The position numbers were made by a program, and so were the translations under genes. From NCBI RefSeq assembly GCF_001949145.1, contig NW_019091680.1, positions 1 to 64,000 on the forward strand: 64,000 nt of DNA, read 5' to 3'. Origin of the DNA: Acanthaster planci (taxonomy: Eukaryota; Echinodermata; Asteroidea; Valvatida; Acanthasteridae). The notes beneath the pieces were generated by a model. The model had not been told where the DNA came from. It worked only from the letters and a program-made list of their open reading frames with translations, and ran no database searches. This document shows positions 1 through 12,500 of the stretch, in pieces; position 1 is the first letter of the stretch; each line of letters begins with the position of its first letter.

Positions 1-2992
1 GCATGGAACTGAGGAATGAATGAAATATGAGACTGGACCTCTGGGCCGGACTCAGGGCTTCCAATTCTGAGCAATTTGGATGCAATCGGGTTTAAAAGTG
101 GCACTATTTGAGCCATTTTGCTGAGGGAGGGTTTTTCAAAATGGCTACTTTTCTGGACAGGGACAATTTTTTGCATTTTAGGGGCGGTCTGCTTCTGGTG
201 AAAATTTCTCCAAAATTCTAGGGTCAACCCCCCCCCCGAAAATTGAAAGGTGGCGGCGTCGGGCAGTAGTGGCGGCTGGGTTTAAAAATCATCCCTCTTG
301 TTTACGTTGACCACAACAAGCCACGAATAACAGTTTTATGGATTATGAGACATCAGAAATACTGGATTCATGATTGTCGGACACAATAAATATCAAGGTA
401 ATTGCATGAAAATTATACATTTTCATGTAAATGTACACGTGGAACATTTTGTTTGTGTGTCGGTTTCGAGAAATTCTTTGATTAGAAGCTGGATTCCAAC
501 CCTAACATAGCTTAACCCTAGCGGAGGTTAACCCTTATGGAGGCTAACCCTAACAGAGGCCAACCCCAACCGTGGGGGGGGCAGTTCGGTTTTCAGATGG
601 TCAAGTATACAGCCAGATGGGGACCAATGTAACTGACCAAGCCGTGGATATGCACAGGTGACTCAAATTTCTCGAAACACTCTCTTTGGTGATTGATTCC
701 ACTCTTGTGTTGGAAGTGGCCTATTTTGGGCTCATGTTTTCAACTCCTGGGCTGGAGCCTGTCAACTGGAGTAATGTCTACGGTGAGCTTTCATGTCAAA
801 GCATGGCCAAAGTTTTATGTCTTTCGTGCACTTGGCCTGAGCAGTTGGCATTGTTCTAGCCTGGGTAACCCTCCCCATAGGAACAGGTAGTTGAAGCTGC
901 TCATGTGAAGAGTGTAATTTTCAGCTGCTTATTGCACGTTGTATTTGCACTAGTTAGTGTATATAGGCAGTCTGCAGTAGTTTGTGCACATTTGCTATTG
1001 GCTGACCTTGAGCATTTTCTCCCCATATACAGCCATTAGACAATTTGTTTGCATTTTTTCTCTGGAATTGAGGTTTTTGATGCATTCTCAACCACTTAGT
1101 GTTGTTTGGTGTCAAACATTGAAAATGGGTGTGTATAAAACGCGAATGCACAGCGCCCTCTTGTCGTGGCCGTCATATCCGACAACAGAAATATTAAGTG
1201 GGTATCATGGATCGACTAAGATCAAATCAGCTCGCCCGCGACAAAGAGACTTGTCATCTAAATTTTGGCATACGCGCGCTGTTGTAGTTGTTTCTTATCG
1301 GACTGTAATATTTAGTTGGGGCGCGCGGGGTAGCATTGACAACCCGACTTCCAACACAAACCTGAAGGCACCCAGGGACCCCGCGGTTTCCCTACACCAG
1401 AATTAGTTAAACTACGAACAAAATCAAGGTGAATAATAAAAGACACTGTTGAACTCCATACCGCCCGTCCCTCTATCATGTGTTGCTAACCTGGTGTCGG
1501 TTCTCAGATATCTGGGTTTTTTTTTTTGGGGGGGGGGGTTAGGTTGAAGAAAGTCCTGATCCTTTTCTCAACTCCTTTGTAATCACACAATACTCAACAT
1601 TAATTTCAAACTCTTCATATTTAGTTTTTCATATAATCTCTGTAAACATTTCACAAAGTACATATATAACAACAGTTAGATAATTTTTCTTTACATTGAT
1701 ACAATAAAAAGATATAGGTTCGATAAAACAGAATGACAGTCAACAACGTTCACGTAAAACAAACAAACGAACATACAGAAAACACATATTTTTATACACT
1801 TGAGTAATTTTTTACATAATAAATATTTAAATAATTGATCTATGATGTATAGCTAAACACTTTAAAACGGATGCAACGTACATCTTTGAAGACTGTTTAG
1901 TTGTATAGGCAAATTTCCATGCTCTTACAATCTGAAGACAGTGTTTAAGTGTATCACAGTGGTTCAACTTTTAACCCCCTCCCCCATCAATTTTCGTCAA
2001 GTTCATTTACAAGCAGAAATTGATCCATTTCTGGTGCGTCTGTGACATCGTTCTTACACCTGCAACGTCACGTTGTGTCTCCTGAGAATATTTTCGTTGG
2101 ATCTCCCACCACCTTGATCTGCAGCTATCCAACTGCACCTTTTCTATAAGTGGCGTTCGCTTGCACCCATCGTCTCCGAGCGCGTGATGACGATTACCTC
2201 GATTGAGCACCGTCGGGTAGATTTTGCGGTGGCCCTCCAGCGAGCGCAGGAATGCTGACCTTGCACGGTTCTACCTTCACATTAGTTTGTTATTAAAAGT
2301 AGTCAGCCGTTACCAGCTCAACGGGAGCTGTTTTCTCTCATGCGAGCAGTGTTTCTGTATTTTGAACAATAACTAATATTATTTGGGTTAATATCCTGTA
2401 ACATAATGGTAAGCTAACTGTGATTAAAATATCATTAAATTATCGTTATTCAGTACTGCTCATATTAATTTTTAATTACGGGAAAAGCCAATGAGCGAGG
2501 ACCTGCCCCTACATCTAACAATCAATCAAACGAAAATGATTCGACACTCACAAATGCAGTCAACTGCTAACAAGTGTATGAAAAAGACTACATCAACGTC
2601 AAGCATAGTACAGTACTTAACATGTATACATGTACCTGCCACTGAAAAAAGGAACGTACTGCCAAACCAGGACGGGTTAAGTCAGTGTATAATGTTAACG
2701 AGAAGTATTTATCAAATACAGATTGACAGCGTCTGGAAAAAAGGCGGGAATTTTTCGTCAGTTGCGTCAGCAAATGAGAATGAGCTGAGACGGGGCAGCG
2801 CGAGCCTGCTTTGAGTCGTAGTATGACATCTCGTCTGATAGTGTAGGACCTCCGGATAACGGCTACATATTGAAATAAACTTCTCTGTTTTTGTCAGCGT
2901 GCAATTACTATTACGTTCTGCAAATTGTCTCAAAATGAAAAGGGCACCATGAAGAAAGACAAGTTTATGGGGTGAAGGAAGACCTTTTCCCG
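1..2992. other. Gene-free left flank
   Basis: I see no supported gene here. Open frames are short and without recognisable protein character. Around 500-570 there is a degenerate run built on AACCC(T/C)A-like words. At about 1515-1540 a poly-T tract runs directly into a poly-G tract. A GCGCCCTCTTG motif sits near 1152. The right end should hold the 3' untranslated region of the acetylcholine receptor gene, which is transcribed toward position 1, but I found no clear AATAAA on that strand to bound it. Confidence 0.5.
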
Positions 2993-3588
2993 CTACAATA
3001 GAGGAACCCGCAAAGCAGCAGCAAGCAGTGTGGACAGAGCCACCAACGCGATGAGAAACGTGAAGACGACCATGAATAGCCGATCCAGCACCATGGCGAC
3101 CTCCTGCCACTCTGTGGCAATCTTCTGGCTCTTGTCCTCTTCGCGCCCTTGCCGCACAAAATACGAAACGTTCTTGGAAATGGACGTGATGTATTGCTCG
3201 ATGATACTGCTGTCTCCCCCCGTGGAGAGCTGTCGCTCCATCGCCGATCCTTCTTTCTCCGCGAGGCTCCGTCTACGCTCGGCACCGTCGTCCTGCTGCT
3301 GGTGTTGCTCCTCGATGCCGTCGTCCCCTTCAAAGATCGGGTTGAGGACGCCCCCTCGCGGCGACACACTACTCACGTCCGCCTCGGACGGCCCGTGCAG
3401 TTCCAACTCCATGGACGATTGTGAGATCTGGTTGCGGACTCGGAGCAAGGTGGCCAGCTTGACCAGGAAGAGAGTGTGGACCCAGCGGGGGACGTGCGTG
3501 CTATCCCCCCGATGATGGATGCTTAAAACAATAACAGTGAGGGCAGCACATATGCCGACCAACACGATGATAGAGGCGTAGAATTGCC
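2993..3588 (-). CDS. nAChR exon 7: TM3, cytoplasmic loop, TM4, stop
   Basis: Begins in phase with two bases that complete G304 and continues QFYASI into TM3. It then carries the HHRG basic turn, a long polar loop with a QQQ-containing acidic/glutamine stretch, the amphipathic pre-TM4 helix (SKNVSYFVRQ) and TM4. The stop is TAG at 2993-2995. The acceptor is TTTGAAG preceded by a T-rich tract. Confidence 0.93.
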
Positions 3589-6500
3589 CTTCAAATGGAA
3601 AATGGAATAAAAACATTCTTTGGAAAGTGTCGACTTGAATTCCGAGGCAGATTTTGTTTTCTCAACCAATTTTTCATCCAGTTTTTCATCCAGATTGAAG
3701 GGAAACTATTAGAAGACGGAGATATCATAAATGTCTAATAATTTCGTTTTCAGTTCCATAATCCTTCCCAGATAGGCTAAGGGCCATTTTTCAAACCACA
3801 TGTTACCCAACTTGACAAAATGAGAGTCACGTCGTCAGAGACGACCTCCATTTTTCGCTCGCAAAATGTCTAATTTCCATCAGGGTGTTAAACTAACTGG
3901 AATATTAAACAGGAGTTCCTTTTTCCCCTCTGATGCAAGCTAAAACAAATCTTACCAAGGGAGCTTGACAGCTGCAACTGCACGAAATTAGATTTTGTTA
4001 ATCCCACTTTTATAGTAAGGATTACTGTCAACAAACAAAACGGTCGACCAAAAGAAATTAATATTATCCCCCTGAACTGGGTCCCAATTCCGGGGTATGT
4101 GTATTTGCAGTTTGACCCTGTTCAGTGCTCGAATTCCCCACTCACCGATCAGGGGAATGACCTCGGACGTCGGCGGGATAGTCTCGGACACCAGCAGCAA
4201 GAACACTGTCAACGCCAGCAGGATGGTGATGGTCAGCGTGATCTTCTCGCCCGCGTCGGACGGCAGGAAAAAGCCCAACAGCACAATGGAGGCGATCAGC
4301 ACGCAGGGCAGCACCAGGTTGACCATGTAGAACAGGGAGCGGCGTTCCAGTAGCACGTAGAAGGTGACGATCGGGTAGGCGTGCTCGGGACAGCACGGGT
4401 AGTAGCTGACCTCGCGGGTGGCAGGCATTCCTAGGTGGAAGAGACAATGGATGGGCAGGCAGCAGATATTTTGAATTACCATAACATACACATTCATGAC
4501 AAGAGCCGAATTAGGCTCAGTGGTCCATTCATCATCACGTGCTTCACGAGGGGAATTTAGTTTACCTAATTTCAACTACATGTACCTCGTAGAGCCCTTG
4601 TTCAGCACCCCCTTAGGCTTGGAAGTAGCTTTAACTATCTACCCTAACTATAAACCATGTTATATTTGTATACCAAGAATTCCAGATGAGAGTCATCCAT
4701 AATTTCCACTGTTGAATCAAAATCAATTTGCAACAGGCATCCAAACATTCAAAACAAACAATGGCCTTAACTCTCATCTTCTAGAAAAGCACACAAACCG
4801 CGTGGTCATTCGCTATATTGTTAAACTCAATCATGTTCTAACATTAACAGCGTTCTTGATACCATTGGAGTTTGCCTCATGTGTGTAAAGTTTTATCATT
4901 AAGTTAAAGGGTACGAAGTATTGAAAGGATTCAGTAGTATCAAAATACAACAGAAAGGTCAGGTGCCTTGTCTGGGGACAGAACTAACACACAACTAACA
5001 ACCAACACAGCAGTTATCTGGGAATCGGAATTCAGAGCAGGCTTTAATGAAGAGTTCCATAGGCCTCAGGCGCCAGAGATCTGTAGACCCTATACTCTGA
5101 CCTGTAGGCATCACCACCAATTTCCTATGATTGGTTAGCGCTGGAGCCTCATTCTGCATTTACATGCTACAAGCTGAATAAAGCTATGCAGTAGCTTCAT
5201 TAAAGCTAAACTTCAATCAAAATTCATGTAGAAACGCTAAATTGCGTAGGTATTTGTGTTTCATGGCACACTTTACTATTTTTGTAGGCCTTCATTTTTC
5301 CCTTGGCCCCGACCTCCCTCGAATGCCCAAACAAAACAGAATGCCTACTGTGCCTCTTGGGTAATCCCCCTAAACAGTCATCAAATTTGTAAAAGGGACG
5401 AGGATCCACTGGCGTTTTACTTGTCCAAACAACAAAGTGTTGCTGGTTCGCTCGCGTTTTAAACATAATGCATTGTTAAACATAATTATATCTAAAAGAT
5501 AAACATCTTTGAGGCTTAAAGTGTATTTAAAAGTACATTTTTCTGAAGGTTCGAAAGTGTCTTTAATTTTCTGGACACCAAAGGACACTGTTTCTATGAC
5601 TTCAATCAGGGAAAGAGCAGCTCATTGTAGGTTTTTCTGTTCAAATTTTGAACCCAATACTTGCTCACTGAAAACATTTCTGAGAAAGATTAATGTCGAG
5701 GTTAAAAATGTTTAGAGCAACAAACCATCAAAAATTACAGCAGTTTTTGTGAACAAATGCAAAATTGAAGTTTTCTCTATATGGAAATACATCAAATACT
5801 TGCTCATAATTGTAGAAATTCGTATTAGCATAAGCCGAAAAGGCACCAGATATGTTTAAAACAAATTACTGAACACACAAAGGTGCATTTTCAACGGCTG
5901 TAGTAAAAATAGAAATACCCTGCAGAGACCCTTTACCACTTGACACCGGATGACGTGTTAACACACATAATTTTCCTTATTTATTCTACTGAGCACATGT
6001 ACGTACACTCGTTCCTTTTTTCATTTCCGTGGATGACGTATTAACGCGTTGTGATGTGCTTATAGTTGGATCAAAGCGCAATTGCAAGGTTGAAGATTTG
6101 GCAGCTTTTACAGGTAAAAAAATCCAACGTTAACTGGCTGTGACTGAATACATGTACTTACTAATGACGTTCAACCCAGGTTTATCGCACGACGGAGCCA
6201 ATTTACTCACCGATCAAGTCCCATTCTCCATTGACTTGGAACATTGAGGTGTCAGCCGATGTGACATTCAGCTGCAGGTTGATCTGATCCCCGTGAAAGG
6301 TCCAGGAGCCGAACTTGAGCGAGCAGTTCTGGATGTCGAAGGGGAAGAAGAGCGGGTTCATCTCGCAGGCGCTCATGAGAATGGCCAGTGTCTTCCACGT
6401 GACCGTACCGTCGGAATCGACCAGGGCGCGTGTCTGTCGGATACCGCCCTCAAGGTTGTCGTTGGCGCTGTGGGTTCAAAATATTGTACCACTTGGTGAT

Positions 6501-9500
6501 GGAATTTTGAATAGGGATGTTATTTTTTTCGCAATTGTCTAGTGGTAAGTCATCCGCTCTGCTTGAGCAGAGGGCAGGTGACTATAGATGACTGTGGCCC
6601 CGGGTTCGATTCCTGATGGGCCGTGTGTTTGTTGAGTTGTGCTGGGTCCAGAGCCTTGCCTCTAATTTCGATCATACCCACCGCACTCACAAGGCGCCGA
6701 GATGGGATGATTTATGCTTTTTGGGGAGTAAGACATGACATGATTTTTTTTCGATGGACTATTGGTTTGAGAAGTAAGCCAGGCTATTGGCCGCGTGCCC
6801 GTGACACTCGCACGCTGAATCAGCGTCCAACGTCTGTACATGTTCTTCACAAACTTTTATATTCTGCTTGTTTCAGGAACTCTGTTTGGTTTATCCATTT
6901 GGCTGTTTTTTAGTGTCTCTCATTCTGACTAAAATCCAAATCTTTTTAGTAGTGGCGTGTCCAGGTTTTGAATCCAGGGCAGGAAAAGGGATTTTTGTTT
7001 TGTAAACGATTATCCAGGATTTTCATCCGGTAAAGAATTCTTGCCCTTTACAAACTATTAGGTGCTATATGAGCGTGGCATAGAAATTAATGCTTTCAAT
7101 TTCTACAAATAAAATAAATAACAACATTTGCCACCTCCCTGGTGGATAAAACAATGCGTCCGAGCAAGTTCTATGTTACTTTTTGTTTTTCGTTTCAAGA
7201 GGGGGAAAGAACATTGCTGTACAAAGCGAGAGTCTTACATGGCACCTTTGCCTTTTCATACATTTCCGGTAGGGATAAAAATACAGCTTTTTGTAAGTTG
7301 ATTTTAAAATGGAAGCAACTTCTGCAAGCCTATACAATTTCAAATATGCTGTTGCTGACACCGTGCCCAGCCACGAATTCTGTTTTTTTAAATAAATAAA
7401 TAAAGTCTTACTTATTATATAAAACGATGTCGGGTTTCCAGATAGCTGTAGACGGAAGAGTGATCTGGGTGATATTGTAAAAGTTCTTGGGGTCCCACTG
7501 AAGGTTCACATCTCTCCATTGCTGAAAGGAATAAGAAGTAACCGTTGGTTGGGCGTTTTCCCGGCTTCAGTTATACCTTTGTCACTGTGTGACGTCACTG
7601 TCCCAACCAAATGAAAGGCCAAAGTTGAAGTTGGTTCAGTGGCGGCTCAAAGTGTCGCCAAATGAGTAGACTACATTTCTTGTCTTCTCTCAAGCAAATA
7701 TTTTTGGTTTAACATGTAGCGATTCAGGAGAGATATTTCCTTCTTGCAAGAATGTGAAAAGAGAGAGCAGCATCGTATTGCTGTCCGATGACGTAACCGT
7801 TTCAGGTCCTGGACAACCTTAGTCATGTTCCTGCATGGTTATTACTATGACGTCACAAACAAGTTTCTGATTAGGGGTCGCTAAAGCACAACCTAGCAGA
7901 GAGCATTGTTTCTCACTAATTACCATGAATACATCGCCTATACCAATAACTGTCAAATGCTTGTGTGATTATGGACTGTGAATGCTACGGATTCCAAGGT
8001 CTGAGGTCTTCTTTAATATGGATATTGTTGAGACTTAACCCCCCAAAATGGGGCTGCATCTTTACGAGGGCTAGAGCTGAGTGGTTGAAGGAGCAATTCA
8101 AACAAATTGTTTGGGGGTAATTCACTCAGAGAAAAAATCTACAAAATATTGGTTAGTCAACACCAAAAATTAAAATTAGACCAATAATGTATGAAATCAT
8201 TCTGCGCTACTCCAAACGTCGGCCGTCGCGTGTTGAATGTCGGACGTCTACCGTCGGAAATTGTAATTGGTTCAAATGGGCATTTAAGAAGAGGGTTAAA
8301 CCAACAGGCAAAAATGGTTGAAGATCCTGGGAATTATCTTGCGAAACACTATTGAATCTTTTTCTTAACAATGAAAGTCACTTTCGCCTCTGTGTCAGGA
8401 ATCGATTGGGCATTATGGTTTAACTTTTTTCTCAAATTTCAAACTTTCAACCTATGCCAAACGTACTTGATACATCCTCACGCTGGTCACCATGATCTGG
8501 TTTTCCTCGTCCTGAAAAAGAAAAGGAAAAGCCACGTAATTACATCACAACCAGCCGCGCTTTATACGGGCGTTTCACAATAGTGCGCCTCCAAGAGTTT
8601 GCGACGCGTTGACCTATCACAGTGTGCGAAATCTGTCGACCCAATGCGCGTTTAGAAAAGGTCGACAGATTTCGCACGTTGTGTTGGCCCACTCGTTGCA
8701 GGCTCTTGGAGGCGCACTATTGTGAATCGCCCATATTTGAAGGAGACAAATTTCACTAAGAACCTGAGCTGCAAATATTTCTGAAGGAACATATGAAAGC
8801 ATTGGTGCATTTTTCATGCACCCTTTTTGTAGTGTGTAATGCCAATGTACTGGGAAATTAATATTGCTCAAAATATGTCCTTTTGAAATATCATTCTCGC
8901 TCAATAAATAAACACCCAAAGAAGCCAAAGGGAAAAAAATCAGCATCCGACTAACGAAATAGTCCATTGATTCCTTCTACCCGAAGAAATATGGTGTACA
9001 ATTCGTAGAGAGGAAAAAAATCGATCGGTTTACACGCTGCATCCGGAGGGAATGACACAGATGATGCAGAAAGACCGTACAGCTTAACAAGTTGTTGTAA
9101 ATGCGACGAGACACATTTTGACGTTATTGATTTGGGCAAGCATACGGGTCTTCGAGCTAGACTTCTTCAAGAGGCTTTAACCTTTATCTGATTTCGAGTT
9201 CATGCCTCTAAAAACATGATTTAAAGGTATGTGCAATCTTAAAGTGCCCGTTCATGCCCCTGCATTTTCACTGTGGGAAACGAAAAGCATTTCCCTTGAG
9301 CGACTGCGACCCTTGACCTTGAAACTCGACTGACAGATGAGAAAGATAAACAGTGAGTTTTGCCCTCGATGCAATATGTAAAGAAGAGCTGTATACTCAG
9401 AAACTGGTGACGGAAAATTTCAAGCTCGACCGCGAGGGACTCAAACCCGTAACGTCCTAATTACTGGTGCAACCACTCTCACTCCGCTACTGAGCTTTCA

Positions 9501-12500
9501 GTGGTCAGTTGCCTGGGTCGAATCCCATCCCCAAAGCAAGAAATATCATCATTGGCGGCGCGGCGCTTGTCTGTTGTATCCGCTGGTAAGCATGCAGGAT
9601 TCGAGTCGGCCAGGTGACCCCAAACAAGCTGGGTATATTAAACCTGGACAACTGGGCACAGGTGCGTAGCCACGTTTTGTGTTGCTCTTGAAAAAAACAG
9701 ATTTTTGGCCCTGTCTGGTTATTAAGACACTAGTAACTGATAACAGTCGTTTTTAAATATTCTGTAAGAGTATAGGCACTGTATTCAATTATCATTTATC
9801 GTCCGGATTTTGCATTTAAACATATATTTTCTCCGCCTTGATGTATAGCTCATATGCTGTTCCAATTTGACTCATGAAATGTCTAACCTGTTGCATTCTA
9901 CCACTCTGTACCACCCCCCCCCCCTTGGCTAGGCTACTGACTTTGTAATTTGCGTAGTGCAATGGTTATAAGACGTCCATGTTTTAAAACATGCCGATGT
10001 CGTAAATAATAGTCTCTTTAATTCCACCACTGTTTATCTCAAAATACAGAACTACTTGACTATGACGTTGATTTTTGTCCCGTTTTGTTGAAACACTAAA
10101 CCCATGTAGACCGTGCTAACATTGGAAACGAGCTCAATTGTGTACGTCATGAGTTCTTATGCATTCACATTGATTGTTAGGAACAAGCCAATTAGGTCTG
10201 GGTGAGATACAACAGATGTGGACAGATCCCCGTCGGATCCATGAGAAACATGAAATTCGACATTAATGTCAGGTTGACAGAATATCAGTAACGCGATGCT
10301 CACCATATTGACAATTTCTACCAAAGTCATGTCCATGAAGACGTCGATGACGTCACGATGGTTGGCCACGGGCCGGACCAGCGGGAAGTAATCCTGCAGC
10401 AGGTGGGTTACCAGCTCGTACTCCTGAGGCTCCATAGACTGCCCTGATGAGAATGGACCAACGAACGGTGTTATACTATCATTACGGTATTTCAGTGGGC
10501 GAGAACAGATCCCGTGATATCTCTTACGATGTCATTTTTGACCGAAGATTCGCCATACGGAGTCCATCGCTTGTTCGTCCTTCAGGCTTCGTGAAAATGC
10601 CGTCCCAGCCCATTTTCATATGAATTGGTCGTGTTATATCTTGATTAGGTGATCTAGTTTTGTTTCCTTTGGGGTTTCAACTCCTCCTTTGCGCACAGCG
10701 CGAGGGACCACATCATGGCAACCGTGTATTGCTAAAAGCAATTACATAAGTTCAGGCCAGACCGCCATAAATGACTACGTATAAGAATGATCCCAAATTC
10801 TAAGCAAATGATATTGCTCAAACACAAAATATGGACGTTTAATACGGCATACACTAACGTGTAGGAAGACACGAGCGATTCTTTTAGTTCAGCGAGAACC
10901 AGTCATCGTCACCACCCGATGGTTTATAAAATTATATCGGCTGGGATCGGGCGAATCAGGCCTGCCAACTGGGGCAGTAGGGGACCATCATAATCAGGAT
11001 TCCGCACACACTGCCAAGCTATGGACTCAGTCACCGAACGCATGTCATGATTCAATTTGTCTTGGCTGTTTATGTTGGCTAGGTCTACCTATCAAATCGC
11101 ATGCACTGCACACATGCTAACCCATCCCGACGAGTGTTAGCATTCAAGCAAAATGTGAGCGCATCTACGTATAAAGTTGGCGCAGGGGCAACTTTTTGCT
11201 TTAATTTTCCATTGAAGCTAAAAAAAGACCACGAATTGCACCGTGTTCAGAAGTACGAAGATTGTGGCTGATGCGCTATCTCCATGGTGCTAAAAAAACG
11301 ATACCTCAAGACGGGAACATCTGGTATCAATATAATATTTCATTAAAACACTCCATAAAAAGTGTAGAAGCACATGTAAGACAAGAGAAACACTGACTGC
11401 TAGTGTTTCGAAAAACACCAGACATCTTCGGCACAGCCTCCGGGAAAGAGAAGTGTGACCGTCTCCATGCACGAATTAACGCGATTAGGCTGCTGAGTAT
11501 GCCGAGAAAGGTCATTGTCGGGGGACATTAGCAATACAGTTCCGACTATAAAAACTGTATCCATGCCAACAAATGTTTGCCAATGTCAGGTTTAATTTTC
11601 GATACTGCTCAAGAGCCACTTTCAAAGAACACTTTATCATACGCTTGCACGCTACAATGTATGCTTCTATCCTTCAGCGACATAGTATGACATGCATTTT
11701 CTTGTTTTATTACCGCTCAAAGCCTCCTCTCCCTCCCTTTTATGCCAGCGAGGGTCAACGGCCTGTGTTGGGGGTGGGGGGGTCACGTTACAGGTTGTCC
11801 TTCCTCCACAGTCTCGGTCGCATGGCCCCATTTTTGCCGCTGCCTGTGTGCGGTATACAAAACGTGTACTAAATCCAAGTAACAAGCCGAGTCTGCGTGA
11901 ACATCAGTAACGTGGGGGCGTGAAAGGGATCAAATCCCAGTCTGAAAAAAAATACCATGCTCGGTAACTTCTTGCCGAGAATTTTCCTCTTTCAAATCTT
12001 CGTGAGTGTGTTTTTTTCCAAGACGGATCCTTTTTTTAGTCTTAAAAATTCAATTTGTGAATAACGGGAAGTGGTATCATGTTTCACTTTTTCCTTGAAT
12101 CTAAAACACCGTCCTCTACCAATTAACAGAGCTTTGCCAGGCGGTTTGTGCATCCATTGTTTTGTGATAGCAAGAGTGTGGATAGAAAAAACTCCACCAC
12201 GCCCATTGGGGGGGCCTTCCCTCAAGGTTTTCATGTTTTTAACTTTCTGAAAAAGGAAGATACAACATGCACCTACTTCTTAAACTGCTATATTTCTTTT
12301 GTACATCAGCCTTACATCCTAATTCCTGTTGCGTAAACCGTGCGGGGGTTCGAGTATCATAAGCCCTATTTGGGGGAGGGTTTAATTCCGACCCCCCCCC
12401 CCACCACGACAAATCCTAGATGCGCCAGTGTTGTTACAACTAGTGACGCATCGAGGGGGGGCGAGGAGATTCTAATGGGTGGCAGGGTTTGTGCCCCCCC

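Noticed and set aside
490-570. Telomere-like AACCCTAAC repeats
   Set aside because: Units are irregular and too few; an interstitial degenerate repeat is the most that can be said.
984-1406. 140-codon open frame on the plus strand
   Set aside because: No domain, membrane or signal features, no splice or homology support, and it runs through a GCGCCCTCT-bearing repeat-like stretch.
3030-3515. Long plus-strand frame over nAChR exon 7
   Set aside because: Antisense shadow of the well-supported cytoplasmic loop and TM4 exon.
6530-6640. tRNA gene
   Set aside because: Good A and B boxes but no convincing cloverleaf and excess length between them; better as a SINE head.
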